From the IMG/VR virus record IMGVR_UViG_3300047476_001426, positions 62,001 through 126,000 of that record: 64,000 bases of DNA; one strand, given 5' to 3'. The stretch is from a virus. Below, in pieces: positions 56,119-64,000 of the stretch; position 1 is the stretch's first letter, and each line of letters starts with the position of its first letter. A model generated the notes under the pieces. It had not been told where the DNA came from and searched no databases. It worked only from the letters and a program-made list of their open reading frames with translations. A program made the translations under genes and the position numbers.

Positions 56119-57690
56119 ATGAGATTTACAGATTTACTGTTTCAAACATTATTAGAAGAGGTAAAAAATAAAGCCCTCTTTACCAAACTAATGGATGGTT
56201 GGCGACAACAAAAGCCAAACCTGACTGATGAGGAGGGTGAAGAGCTCTTTAATTCTTTTGCCAGAATACAAAATGGTTTAAGACCGGATTTACCTCAAGT
56301 TTACACTTTTTTAACCAAATTTGACGGTAATCACGGACACTCAAAATTTGATGAGAAAAACTTAAAGAGTCTTCCAAGTTATACCTACGAACAAATAAGA
56401 TTTTTAATTGATGAATATTCAGATACCGTAAGGGAAAGGGAGGTTGATGCATTTTCTGGTAGAGATACTGCGGCAACACCTGAAAGAGTTGAAGCATCAA
56501 AAAATTTATGGTTTGGTGGTGATAATTTGATATTTCAAAAAGATGGATTAAGAGTTTATGACATTAAGAATGAACAAATGTCAATTAGATATGGTTATTG
56601 GTACCATGTTGTTTACAAAAACGCTAAAGAGAACGCCGGACAGAATCAACGTATTAATGATGTTTGGTGTGTAACTTGGAGACCTGATATGGGTAAAACC
56701 AATATGTGGGGTTCATATCGTGGAACGAGAAGTTTTTATTATGTAATCGATGAAAACAAATCCCCAACAGATAAATTTTACATAAGTGCGATTCAAAAAG
56801 ACACAAGTAATCGCTCAGGGTTTAAAATAAATTCCATGTTTAATGATGGTGATAATGATGTTACTTTTGATGAAATTGTAAACATATACCCACAATTAGC
56901 TGGAGAAGAAAAAATATTTAAAGTAAAACCATACAGTGAAGAAGAAAGAACCACAAATAACGTGGTTGGTCAGATTAACGAAAGACCAGGAAGTCAATAT
57001 GAGTTTAGAAGAGTCTCAAAACAATTAAAGAAAGCATACATAGATAATGGTGGTACATTGACAGACCCAAATTCATGGAAAGCGATGGACACGTCTCTAA
57101 GAAATCTCTACATTTTATTTCCCCAACTTAATAGAAACAATGTGTTCTCAAGATTTGGGAATTTTTCATTTATCAATGAAATAAAACGAGTTGGTAATGA
57201 ATTTAGGTTATTAGATAATACCCTTAAACAAAAAGGAATTGATGAGGGTGTTGGTGCAATCTATGACCACATCAACAAAAATGAATTTAAAGTTGCGAGA
57301 ATTAGTGCCGATAATAAATCAATTAGAATTTACGAAAGTAAGAGAAATGGGAAATATGGTTTGTACGATATATCCAAATTTGATTGGGTAAATCATAATG
57401 GCGTTTACTATGAACCATTATTTGATGAAATTACAACCGACATTTATGTAGATTCTGAGGGTGAAACATATATTGTCGAATCTTTTGGTAAATCGGGTAT
57501 AGAAGATGACCAATCATTTTACGTTGTTTATAATACCGACGAATCAAAGAATCCACAATACGATGGACATATATTGTCAGCAAGAAAGTGGAAAGAATTA
57601 CAAAAAGAATTATCTCCTGAAGATGGTACAGAACCAGAAAGTGATGAACCAAGCAATTATTCAGATATAAAAGAAAAAAGGGGTTATTAA
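56119..57690 (+). CDS. Large protein with LLEE-type N-terminus, putative virion protein
   Basis: 523 aa. Starts MRFTDLLFQTLLEEVKNKAL, the same short hydrophobic/LLE-E opening seen in other candidate packaged proteins. The middle (WFGGDNLIFQKDGLRVYDIKNEQMSIRYGYWYHVVYKN, WCVTWRPDMGKTNMWGSYRGTRSFYYVID) is aromatic-rich and globular. The C-terminal half is acidic (SPEDGTEPESDEPSN). Function unknown. Confidence 0.6.
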   Translation: MRFTDLLFQTLLEEVKNKALFTKLMDGWRQQKPNLTDEEGEELFNSFARIQNGLRPDLPQVYTFLTKFDGNHGHSKFDEKNLKSLPSYTYEQIRFLIDEYSDTVREREVDAFSGRDTAATPERVEASKNLWFGGDNLIFQKDGLRVYDIKNEQMSIRYGYWYHVVYKNAKENAGQNQRINDVWCVTWRPDMGKTNMWGSYRGTRSFYYVIDENKSPTDKFYISAIQKDTSNRSGFKINSMFNDGDNDVTFDEIVNIYPQLAGEEKIFKVKPYSEEERTTNNVVGQINERPGSQYEFRRVSKQLKKAYIDNGGTLTDPNSWKAMDTSLRNLYILFPQLNRNNVFSRFGNFSFINEIKRVGNEFRLLDNTLKQKGIDEGVGAIYDHINKNEFKVARISADNKSIRIYESKRNGKYGLYDISKFDWVNHNGVYYEPLFDEITTDIYVDSEGETYIVESFGKSGIEDDQSFYVVYNTDESKNPQYDGHILSARKWKELQKELSPEDGTEPESDEPSNYSDIKEKRGY

Positions 57691-57705
57691 ACCCCTTTTT
57701 TTATG
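57676..57705 (+). terminator. Intrinsic terminator
   Basis: AAAAAAGGGGTT, loop, AACCCCTTTTTTT overlapping the end of the CDS; it also ends the convergent endolysin gene. Confidence 0.7.
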
Positions 57706-58528
57706 ATAATAAAGAATAGTATTCTTTAAAATGTTTTATTCGGTCTGAAAGCCCAATTGTTCCACCATTTACTCTTTTTGTAATTTTAGTTACAACGGTA
57801 TCACTTGAACCCTCATCGGCCATTTTATGTAATCCATTTTTATTAAAAAACCAAGCCGCCGATAATAGAGCGTATTTTGAAGAAACTAAATCAGGATTTG
57901 AAATAACGTCTTCATTGATTGCTTTACCAAACGCAGTATAGTTATCCTTTCCAGTCAATTGGATATAACCTCTGCCACGGAATTTGTAACCTTCTTTTGT
58001 TGATTCAACACCATTACCCATTCTTCCACCATAAACACGAGAAGCAATTGCTTCGGGTTTTCTTTGATATTGTTCAGCCAATGCATCTGTTGGGAAGTAT
58101 TTTCCGAAAATACCTCTTAAACCTTTTGCAGAATAGTTTAAATTTTCTTGTGTTGCCTTAAAACCACCTGATTCATGTCCACATTGTGCTAAAAAATGTG
58201 CTAATCTTAATGGTGTGTTTATTTGGAATTTCTGAGCGGTATCAGGAATCATCGAGATTACTGCATCAGGTACGTGACCTTTTAATTTTTCTAATTTTAA
58301 ACCACCGACATTTGGTACCGGTGATGGTTCGGTGATGACCGTTTGAGATGAGAACATTTTAGACCAAGTTCCGTCACCAACAATTCCGTCAGCGGTTAAT
58401 CCATTAGTTGATTGCCAACCTTTTACAGCCAGTTCAGTGCCTGAACCAAACACACCATCAGGTGCTAAACCTAATTTTTCTTGTAATTTTTTTACATCTT
58501 CTCCTGTAGAGCCTTTTTTGAGTAACAT
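57701..58528 (-). CDS. Endolysin: peptidoglycan-binding domain plus GH19 hydrolase
   Basis: 275 aa. Residues 1-65 are a peptidoglycan-binding type 1 repeat (LKKGSTGEDVKKLQEKLGLAPDGVFGSGTELAVKGWQ). Residues 85-275 are a GH19 lysozyme/chitinase domain: LAHFLAQCGHESGGFKATQENLNYSAKGL with the catalytic HES, YGGRMGN, KFRGRGYIQLTGKDNY. No signal peptide, so it relies on the holin. It cleaves host cell wall at lysis. Confidence 0.92.
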   Translation of the reverse strand: MLLKKGSTGEDVKKLQEKLGLAPDGVFGSGTELAVKGWQSTNGLTADGIVGDGTWSKMFSSQTVITEPSPVPNVGGLKLEKLKGHVPDAVISMIPDTAQKFQINTPLRLAHFLAQCGHESGGFKATQENLNYSAKGLRGIFGKYFPTDALAEQYQRKPEAIASRVYGGRMGNGVESTKEGYKFRGRGYIQLTGKDNYTAFGKAINEDVISNPDLVSSKYALLSAAWFFNKNGLHKMADEGSSDTVVTKITKRVNGGTIGLSDRIKHFKEYYSLLS

Positions 58529-58624
58529 AGTTGTTTTATTTAGTTAGTTATTATAACTAATAAATATTTTAAAAATACTAAAACCCGTTTCCACGTAAAT
58601 GAGGTATTTATATATAAAAAGAAA

Positions 58625-59200
58625 ATGGGTAAAAAAATTATAGTAACCGAATCTCAAATGAGAAGACTTTTAGATAAAATGATTAATGAATCTAAAATGG
58701 GTATTGATGAATTAGACTATCAATCATATACCGAGGGTGATGATTTACAACAATTACGTGACGCTATTGATAGAAACATCTTAGTAAGCGTTGCGTTTGT
58801 AAAAAAAGACGGTTCAGTTAGACATATGGCAATTAAAAAGAATATCAGTTCATATGTTGGAAGTGATAGGGAGAAATCTGAAAAACAAATGAATGTTGAA
58901 ATGAATAACAACATTAAAAAAGTTGTTGATATTAATGCATACAACAAAAAACTCAAAGAACTTAGAAACATGGGTATCGAAGATGACCAAGCGAAAGCTG
59001 AGGCATCTAAAGTTGCTTGGAGAAGTATAAGTCTTGAAAATGTTTTAGGATTCATGGTAAGAGGTAATTTTGTTGATTTGAGAGATGAAAATGAAATTAT
59101 GAATCGTTTTGGTGAGGAGGTATATAATTCATTAACAAAGTCAATGAAAAACGCTTTAGCTCAGGACCAAATGGCTGACGAGCAACCTGAAGAAATTTAA
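58625..59200 (+). CDS. ESQ-tag protein 1
   Basis: 191 aa. MGKKIIVTESQMRRLLDKMINES is the shared N-terminal tag. The body (LQQLRDAIDRNILVSVAFVKKDGSVRHMAIKKNISSYVG...SWRSISLENVLGFMVRGNFVDLRDENEIMNRF) resembles a small phage domain for which no role is known. GTATTTATATA motif 14 nt upstream. Confidence 0.7.
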   Translation: MGKKIIVTESQMRRLLDKMINESKMGIDELDYQSYTEGDDLQQLRDAIDRNILVSVAFVKKDGSVRHMAIKKNISSYVGSDREKSEKQMNVEMNNNIKKVVDINAYNKKLKELRNMGIEDDQAKAEASKVAWRSISLENVLGFMVRGNFVDLRDENEIMNRFGEEVYNSLTKSMKNALAQDQMADEQPEEI

Positions 59201-59248
59201 GGTACCCATATTTGTTTTTATGGCGTATATTTTATCATCACCGAATAT

Positions 59249-59446
59249 ATGGTGAACCAAAATATGTCAGAATTAAGAATTATTAAATTTTCAAACAAAA
59301 AAGTGGTAATGAAACCACAAAATAAAATTGGTGTAACTGAGGTTTGGACACCCAATTATAACACGGTTACTGTATTCCCCGTTCAATACATCATGCACGA
59401 TGGTGTTCGTTATTTTTTACAACAAGTAACTGAAAAAACATCTTAA
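59249..59446 (+). CDS. Small protein of unknown function
   Basis: 65 aa, beta-rich (LRIIKFSNKKVVMKPQNKIGVTEVWTPNYNTVTVFPVQYIMHDGVRYFLQQV). A start at the internal ATG (59264, MSELRII) is equally likely. Between two ESQ-tag genes. Confidence 0.55.
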   Translation: MVNQNMSELRIIKFSNKKVVMKPQNKIGVTEVWTPNYNTVTVFPVQYIMHDGVRYFLQQVTEKTS

Positions 59447-59462
59447 ATGAATATTTATCCAT

Positions 59463-59771
59463 ATGAAGATTATTATCACGGAATCCCAATTAAAAAAAAT
59501 TACTCAAGGATTGATTAATGAAACCGATTCTAAAACAGAGTATGCGGTAATTGAAATTCTTAAACCATTATCATATATGGATGAAAAATATTATTTCCAA
59601 GCAGTCCCATTATGGCATACTAAGGAAGATAAAATATACATCAAAAAGGGTGCGAGTGGTAATAAATTAATATCGACTAAAAATATTAAAGTACTGAAAG
59701 TCTTCAGTTCAGAAAATGATGAAATGAGGGACTACTTAAAAAGTGTCAGAGAAAAAAATGAAAACAATTAA
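59463..59771 (+). CDS. ESQ-tag protein 2
   Basis: 102 aa. MKIIITESQLKKITQGLINE is the tag, then a beta domain (EYAVIEILKPLSYMDEKYYFQAVPLWHTKEDKIYIKKGASGNK). Preceded by AATATTTATCCAT. Confidence 0.7.
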   Translation: MKIIITESQLKKITQGLINETDSKTEYAVIEILKPLSYMDEKYYFQAVPLWHTKEDKIYIKKGASGNKLISTKNIKVLKVFSSENDEMRDYLKSVREKNENN

Positions 59772-59862
59772 TTACATTTTTTATTCTGTAATATTCTTCT
59801 CAATATTTTGTTATTACTCGATTATAAGATTTATAGATAAAATAAAACCTTACATCATATGA
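59758..59862 (+). CDS. Small single-TM peptide
   Basis: 34 aa, too short for most gene callers. It starts inside the end of the upstream gene and its TGA overlaps the ATG of the next gene (ATGA). One TM (YIFYSVIFFSIFCYYSIIRFI) plus KIKPYII. The double overlap supports a real, coupled gene. Confidence 0.55.
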   Translation: MKTINYIFYSVIFFSIFCYYSIIRFIDKIKPYII

Positions 59863-60116
59863 ACATACTTATTACAGAAAGTCAATACAAAAAAGTATTA
59901 AAAGAATACTATGAAAAAGATAAACTTTACCATAGAGAAAGTTTAGTTCAAAGATTATTGGTTAAGAACAAGCAAGGATTTTTCGTGGCACCTAAACAAA
60001 TTAGGGATGTTATTGAAAAATTACCTTATATCGATTGTTATGACCAAGAAGGTAATAAACAAACCTGTACAAAAATACCGGAGGTTCTTCATGTTTATTT
60101 GACTGGTAGGTATTAA
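59859..60116 (+). CDS. ESQ-tag protein 3
   Basis: 85 aa. MNILITESQYKKVLKEYYEKD is the tag, then a basic body (VQRLLVKNKQGFFVAPKQIRDVIEKLPYIDCYDQEGNKQTCTKIPEVLHVYL). Coupled to the preceding 34-aa gene. Confidence 0.7.
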   Translation: MNILITESQYKKVLKEYYEKDKLYHRESLVQRLLVKNKQGFFVAPKQIRDVIEKLPYIDCYDQEGNKQTCTKIPEVLHVYLTGRY

Positions 60117-60156
60117 TTAAAATAATCAGATATTTATTTATAAAACAATATTAAAA

Positions 60157-60576
60157 ATGGGAAAGAAAATAGTATTAAGAGAATCTCAATTAAAAAGATT
60201 ACTTCAATATAGTACAAAACAAAAATTACAAGAAAGTCTTGAAGACCTTGAACCTGTAGACTACAATATAGGTAAAGATGATGAGAATAACTTACCAAAC
60301 CCACCTCAAGAATTGAATGTTGATGTTGTTGATGGTAAATTCGTGGACTACACTATGGGTAAAGAAGGTGATGAAAATCAACTACCAAACCCACCCCAAG
60401 AAATAAATTTAGATATTGAAGAAGATGTTCCTATGGACGCAGAAATCGATATGGAAACAGGAATTACTATGGAAGATGATTACTCATTAAATGAGGGTCA
60501 AAAAGAATTGAAATCAACTTTCAACAAATATATGGGAAACCCAATTATTGAAAGTTTAAGTTCAAAAATTAAATAA
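60157..60576 (+). CDS. ESQ-tag protein 4 with internal tandem repeat
   Basis: 139 aa. MGKKIVLRESQLKRLLQYS is the tag. An acidic body contains a tandem repeat: DYNIGKDDENNLPNPPQELNVD and DYTMGKEGDENQLPNPPQEINLD. Strongly acidic and probably disordered, recalling scaffold- or internal-protein-like sequences. ATATTTATTTATA upstream. Confidence 0.7.
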   Translation: MGKKIVLRESQLKRLLQYSTKQKLQESLEDLEPVDYNIGKDDENNLPNPPQELNVDVVDGKFVDYTMGKEGDENQLPNPPQEINLDIEEDVPMDAEIDMETGITMEDDYSLNEGQKELKSTFNKYMGNPIIESLSSKIK

Positions 60577-60596
60577 TTAAAACACTATAAATAAAA

Positions 60597-60622
60597 AGAC
60601 CCCTTATTGGGGTTTTTTTATG
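60597..60622 (+). terminator. Intrinsic terminator
   Basis: GACCCC, TTATT, GGGGTTTTTTTA after the 60157-60576 gene. Confidence 0.65.
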
Positions 60623-60655
60623 CCCATAACTTAAATCTCAAAGTATTTATAGAGT

Positions 60656-61282
60656 ATGAAATACATAATAACAGAATCTCAATTAAAGAAGATTATAGAT
60701 AGTGAAATCGATGAGAGGTCAAGAACTCTTGCGAACACTCGTAAAAAAAGAATATTCCCGAAATCTGCAATGATGTCAAATCCCGACAGATTTAAAGAAT
60801 ACGATAAAGAAGTACGAGACGTAAAAGAAGATATATCATCAGAAGAACAAGAGTTAGATTCGTTATTAATGTCTGCAGGGATTGTGTTGACCCCTGAAGA
60901 AAAATCTGAAATACAACCTGAATGTCAGCAATTTGAAATACCACCACAAGTTTCAAGTATAGTCGATACCATCAAACAAAAATTAGATGGTATGGATAAA
61001 GTAGGATTAATAAACACATTAAAACAAGTATTGTCTATTCAGAAAAAAGCTAAATCCCCACAACCCACACAAGAACAATTAGCACCGGTAATTATTGCGG
61101 GCGTTTCAGTACCAGGTGTGGCGGTTGCAGTTGTTGTCGGTATTATCGCATTAATCATTGTTGTTAAAATCGCAGGATTAATTAAAGGTTCAAAAAGAGG
61201 GCACACAAGAAGTGGACAATCTTTTTGTAAAAGAAGAAGAAAGTTGGTTAGACGATTCGGTATTGATGGTAATTTTATGTAA
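60656..61282 (+). CDS. ESQ-tag protein 5 with C-terminal TM helix
   Basis: 208 aa. MKYIITESQLKKIIDSEIDE is the tag. A coiled/acidic middle follows (KEYDKEVRDVKEDISSEEQELDSLL), then one TM (VIIAGVSVPGVAVAVVVGIIALIIVVKIAGL) and a basic tail (KRGHTRSGQSFCKRRRKLVRR). GTATTTATA motif directly before the ATG. Confidence 0.7.
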   Translation: MKYIITESQLKKIIDSEIDERSRTLANTRKKRIFPKSAMMSNPDRFKEYDKEVRDVKEDISSEEQELDSLLMSAGIVLTPEEKSEIQPECQQFEIPPQVSSIVDTIKQKLDGMDKVGLINTLKQVLSIQKKAKSPQPTQEQLAPVIIAGVSVPGVAVAVVVGIIALIIVVKIAGLIKGSKRGHTRSGQSFCKRRRKLVRRFGIDGNFM

Positions 61283-61288
61283 TTAATT

Positions 61289-61642
61289 ATGAAAATAATA
61301 CTAACAGAGGAACAATTAAAAAAAGCAATCAAATCGGTTTCAAACGATTTTGAAAATTTCGCCGAAACCAGAATGGGTGGTGCAAAAAAAATTAGTGAAA
61401 ATGCAAAAGAAAAAGGTGGGTTATCTTTATTAACTTATCACCACTTCGTTGTTAAATTACCATACTATAAAAAAGCATCTGAAGGAAAGTTAACCAAAGA
61501 TGCAATGGAAAAAGAGTATAAAAAATTACTAGAACAACTATACAATTCAACCAAAGATGGTATGGACATCAAACAAATTCAATTTCAGGAATTGGTCGGT
61601 AAAATAGAAGTTCTTGGTGAACTGTTAATTAAAGACAAATAA
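61289..61642 (+). CDS. ESQ-type tag protein 6 (EEQ variant)
   Basis: 117 aa. MKIILTEEQLKKAIKSVSND has EEQ in place of ESQ. The body is helical (DFENFAETRMGGAKKISENAKEKGGLSLLTYHHFVVKLPYYKKASEGKLTKDAMEKEYKKLL). Starts 6 nt after the preceding stop. Confidence 0.7.
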   Translation: MKIILTEEQLKKAIKSVSNDFENFAETRMGGAKKISENAKEKGGLSLLTYHHFVVKLPYYKKASEGKLTKDAMEKEYKKLLEQLYNSTKDGMDIKQIQFQELVGKIEVLGELLIKDK

Positions 61643-61699
61643 AGATAGTTGGGGTTTGAAAACCCCACTTTAGGACCGGGACTAGTTCACGGAGTTAAG

Positions 61700-61729
61700 G
61701 GGTGAATTCGCTACTCACCCCTTTTTATT
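61700..61729 (+). terminator. Terminator pair region
   Basis: AAGGGGTGA...TCACCCCTTTTT; a further GGGGTTTGAAAACCCC hairpin lies at 61650-61668. Serves the plus block and the converging minus block. Confidence 0.6.
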
Positions 61730-61735
61730 TACCCC

Positions 61736-62290
61736 TTAATTTATTTTATATTTTTCTACTTCGTCCGCTGTAATTAAATGGTCCAAATTACGTTTTTCTT
61801 TTACCATTGGGTAATTAAATGACCTCTCAAAAAAAGTTGTAATTATTTTATTCTGTTTAACAATAAAAAATAATATATCACCAACTGACTGAGTTTCTTT
61901 ATCCATCAAATATAACTTAGTAAAAGCTTCATCTTTTAAAACACTTCTAAGTGTTTCATATTTATCATCCTTAGAATAAAAATTTATACGTTCAACATCA
62001 ATATTAAATCTATGTACCTCTATACCAAAATCTTCGTCCTCAGGTAAATCATAGGACATAATTTTTTTGATGGTGTTGCCGATTTGTTCCCTTTCACTAT
62101 TTGAAAGCATGTACGTTCCAACTTCACGAACATCTAATTTATTGTTTACTTTGGTAAATTTTTTAACAATAAATTCTTCGTTATTTGTGAATCTTATATA
62201 GAAATTCTTATTGTAGTGATAACTGGCCATGAGCTCATTTAGCTCAGAATCAACATACTCCTTTAATATTTTCTTTATTAATTTTTCCAT
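61736..62290 (-). CDS. Protein of unknown function with helical tag-like start
   Basis: 184 aa. N-terminus MEKLIKKILKEYVDSELNELM resembles the short helical openings (ILKE-Y) of neighbours. The body is beta/alpha with charged residues (FYIRFTNNEEFIVKKFTKVNNKLDVREVGTYMLSNSEREQIGNTIKKIM). Function unknown. Confidence 0.6.
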   Translation of the reverse strand: MEKLIKKILKEYVDSELNELMASYHYNKNFYIRFTNNEEFIVKKFTKVNNKLDVREVGTYMLSNSEREQIGNTIKKIMSYDLPEDEDFGIEVHRFNIDVERINFYSKDDKYETLRSVLKDEAFTKLYLMDKETQSVGDILFFIVKQNKIITTFFERSFNYPMVKEKRNLDHLITADEVEKYKIN

Positions 62291-62293
62291 AAA

Positions 62294-62884
62294 TTATTTA
62301 ATGTCTTTCGACTCAATAAGGGTATATGTAAAAGACTTACCATGTATTGTTGCTGCTTTGTTCATGATTTTCATAAAACTATCAAAATCAACGGACTTTT
62401 TAAATACTTGACAACCCTCTGACCAGTTTTCAACATATGTTGAATCGGCACCTGCTTTGTGAATATTGATTCCGAATACACCTTCTTGAATTATGTTTTC
62501 ATCGTACTGCATATCCTTATCTTTATCACGGTATACCTTAACAGGTTTTTGTTGTTTTAATGCTTCGTATTTTCCTTGGTGTAATCCAATTGTGTGAGAA
62601 CCTCTGTATTGACCCGGTACCAATCTTGCCACCCCCGCAGCATTATGATACTCCATGACACCTTTTTTACCAGGGTCTGTTGTTGCTGGCCAAATATGAA
62701 ATTTCCATTCACCACCTTCTTTATATGAAACGGTTAAAAAATCATCAAATACGTTTGTCACTTTATCACCCGTACTTGAGTTTCTAACCCCGACGATATT
62801 CACATCGAAATCCTTCAAACCTTCAAACCACACATAACCTTTTGACTTGACTGTTTCTTCAATTTGCTCTCTCTTGTAACTCAT
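62294..62884 (-). CDS. Putative cell-wall-active protein with His/Ser-Cys catalytic-type motif
   Basis: 196 aa. HIWPATTDPGKKGVMEYHNAAGVARLVPGQYRGSHTIGLHQGKYEALKQQKPVKVYRDKDKDM precedes FGINIHKAGADSTYVENWSEGCQVFKK. The ordered H, then W-S-x-G-C, resembles the YkuD L,D-transpeptidase active site (H...S/T-x-G-C). Could modify or cleave peptidoglycan cross-links alongside the GH19 endolysin. The fold is an inference from motif order. Confidence 0.55.
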   Translation of the reverse strand: MSYKREQIEETVKSKGYVWFEGLKDFDVNIVGVRNSSTGDKVTNVFDDFLTVSYKEGGEWKFHIWPATTDPGKKGVMEYHNAAGVARLVPGQYRGSHTIGLHQGKYEALKQQKPVKVYRDKDKDMQYDENIIQEGVFGINIHKAGADSTYVENWSEGCQVFKKSVDFDSFMKIMNKAATIHGKSFTYTLIESKDIK

Positions 62885-62987
62885 TTTTTGTTTAATTAGG
62901 TTTTATTATTTTAATATAAATATCCCCAAAAAAAGATATTCTTTAAGGTATTTATATTATATTGTTGGAACTTACAATCATTCAGTT

Positions 62988-63812
62988 ATGGATAGAAAAT
63001 TAAAAAACGCATTTAGGAAAGTACTTTCAGAAAATATGACACCTAATCAAACCGCCGCAATGAGTGCAGGGTTTGGACCGGTATCTGTTGAATACGCCAA
63101 TACTTTATCATCACAAGGTAAAATAACCGCACAACCAAATAACACTCCTTGGAGTGTGGTTCAAAATAGTCCAGCACCACAAACACCGACACAACCAACT
63201 AATACAAGTGTTAAATTCGGGGTGGACTATAAATTCACATACCCCGGTGATAATGCGTATAGTTACGGATATAAAGATGGTAAGTGGTATGCTAAAAATA
63301 TTTCAAAAAACACCGAATTTGATTTATCTTCAAATCCAAAATTTAAATCATCTGTTGATAATTTAAATAAAAAATTTGGTAGTCAGGTTGGTAGCACTCA
63401 AACACAAAATACCCAACAACAACCAACTAATCAACCACAATCACCATATCAGTTTGATTTTAAACAGAATCTCACTGCGGTGGATAACACATATGTAAAA
63501 CCAATGGTACCACCAGTACTAAAAGAAGGTGTGAGAAGAAAAACAATACTTGAATCCAAATATGATGTTTACCATAAAAGTTACACATCAGCAATAAATG
63601 CTGCGTTAGATTACGCCAACGAAAGAGGTTTCGAATACGATAAAGAAGAAACCGCAAGAGAAATCGGTTTGGGTCCTAAAAAACCGTCAGAAGGAAAAAC
63701 AAATAGATTTTCAATTTCATTAACAAAAGACGGAAAAGAGCAAAAGAAAAAATTACACATCCAAGTTTATGGTATGGGTGAGAAATACGAATTAAATTGT
63801 TACATTAATTAA
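62988..63812 (+). CDS. Putative packaged protein, Gln/Asn/Pro-rich
   Basis: 274 aa. Starts MDRKLKNAFRKVLSENMTPN with LSE-N as a possible cleavage site. Disordered middle (TQTQNTQQQPTNQPQSP). Near residue 180 VLKEGVRRKTILESKYDV, then a folded C-terminal domain (HKSYTSAINAALDYANERGFEYDKEETAREIGLGPKKPSEGKTNRFSISLTKDGKEQKKKLHIQVYGMGEKYELNCYIN) that looks like an independent small domain common in T4-like phages. GTATTTATATTA motif upstream. Confidence 0.65.
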   Translation: MDRKLKNAFRKVLSENMTPNQTAAMSAGFGPVSVEYANTLSSQGKITAQPNNTPWSVVQNSPAPQTPTQPTNTSVKFGVDYKFTYPGDNAYSYGYKDGKWYAKNISKNTEFDLSSNPKFKSSVDNLNKKFGSQVGSTQTQNTQQQPTNQPQSPYQFDFKQNLTAVDNTYVKPMVPPVLKEGVRRKTILESKYDVYHKSYTSAINAALDYANERGFEYDKEETAREIGLGPKKPSEGKTNRFSISLTKDGKEQKKKLHIQVYGMGEKYELNCYIN

Positions 63813-64000
63813 TGAAAATTTTATCACTAATAGAATCAATAATTTTAGAGGCAACTCCCGATGAAATATATAACTCATATTATTCGGACATTCCTCGAGA
63901 CACTTTTAATGAAATTATTATAAGTGACCCACAAACCAAATCAAATGATAGAGGAATCCAACGTATTGGTAAGTATGCTAAATTATTGATTAATCTTTTC
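63812..64000 (+). CDS. Start of a further gene with LLE-type tag (3' end beyond window)
   Basis: 63 codons visible from ATG 63812, overlapping the preceding TAA. MKILSLIESIILEATPDEIY has IILE-A as a possible protease site. It continues SYYSDIPRDTFNEIIISDPQTKSNDRGIQRIGKYAKLLINLF without a stop. Confidence 0.65.
   Translation, partial: MKILSLIESIILEATPDEIYNSYYSDIPRDTFNEIIISDPQTKSNDRGIQRIGKYAKLLINLF

Noticed and set aside
1-64000. Genome-wide TAG recoding (TAG as Gln)
   Set aside because: Long genes are intact without in-frame TAG and nearly all stops are TAA. Only two genes have an early in-frame TAG, so recoding is at most local.

Overview
The window looks like part of the genome of a large tailed phage that infects a Bacteroidetes (Flavobacteriia-like) host. 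The evidence is an AT-rich, densely packed genome with strand blocks, a GH19 endolysin, a holin-like protein, many small proteins sharing a packaging-tag-like N-terminus, about 30 tRNA genes and a tmRNA. The host assignment rests on Bacteroidetes-type promoters (TTG, about 19-20 nt, TATCTTTG) before the RNA operons, a type IX secretion sorting domain on a phage protein, and Bacteroidetes-style rRNA boxA elements. No terminase, portal or capsid gene lies in the window, so the phage call is inferred from the whole.

Layout. 1-7371 (minus): an envelope cassette with a C-type-lectin adhesin, an outer-membrane-barrel protein, a CsgG-like protein, membrane/holin-like proteins and a cohesin/dockerin-like protein with a T9SS tail. 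7470-21170 (plus): an RNA island with two attenuated tRNA operons, small genes, an amber-suppressor tRNA, interrupted tRNAs and a tmRNA. 21199-28353 (minus): DUF2589-type and putative virion or internal proteins. 29049-49805 (minus): a nucleotide-sugar and glycosylation cluster of about 20 genes. 49907-64000 (mixed): nucleotide metabolism (GMP reductase, a P-loop kinase, a DUF1599 protein), nucleases, metallopeptidases, lysis proteins and a run of ESQLKK-type small proteins.

Main discovery. Each tRNA operon starts with a host-type promoter, a short leader ORF (29 and 34 codons) and a three-segment attenuator ending in an intrinsic terminator. The first 24 residues of leader peptide 1 use exactly the 14 amino acids served by the 14 tRNAs of operon 1, and no others. 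The first 24 residues of leader peptide 2 contain all ten amino acids served by the canonical tRNAs of operon 2; Val is the only extra. Codon choice follows the anticodons: Arg CGT versus AGA, Ser TCA versus AGT. This predicts that a shortage of any tRNA made by an operon stalls the leader ribosome and turns that operon on.

Other strong signals. A tRNA with anticodon CTA (amber suppressor) lies 0.5-1 kb downstream of two consecutive genes, one a PTH2-type peptidyl-tRNA hydrolase, that both have an in-frame TAG in the same TAGATTAAC context near their start. A tRNA-Asn gene becomes perfectly canonical when a 50-nt insertion in its anticodon stem is removed, and that insertion carries a repeat found several more times just upstream. 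The tmRNA appears to encode a long, unusual tag. Together with the PTH2 and a TerD-like protein, the RNA island looks dedicated to controlling translation during infection.
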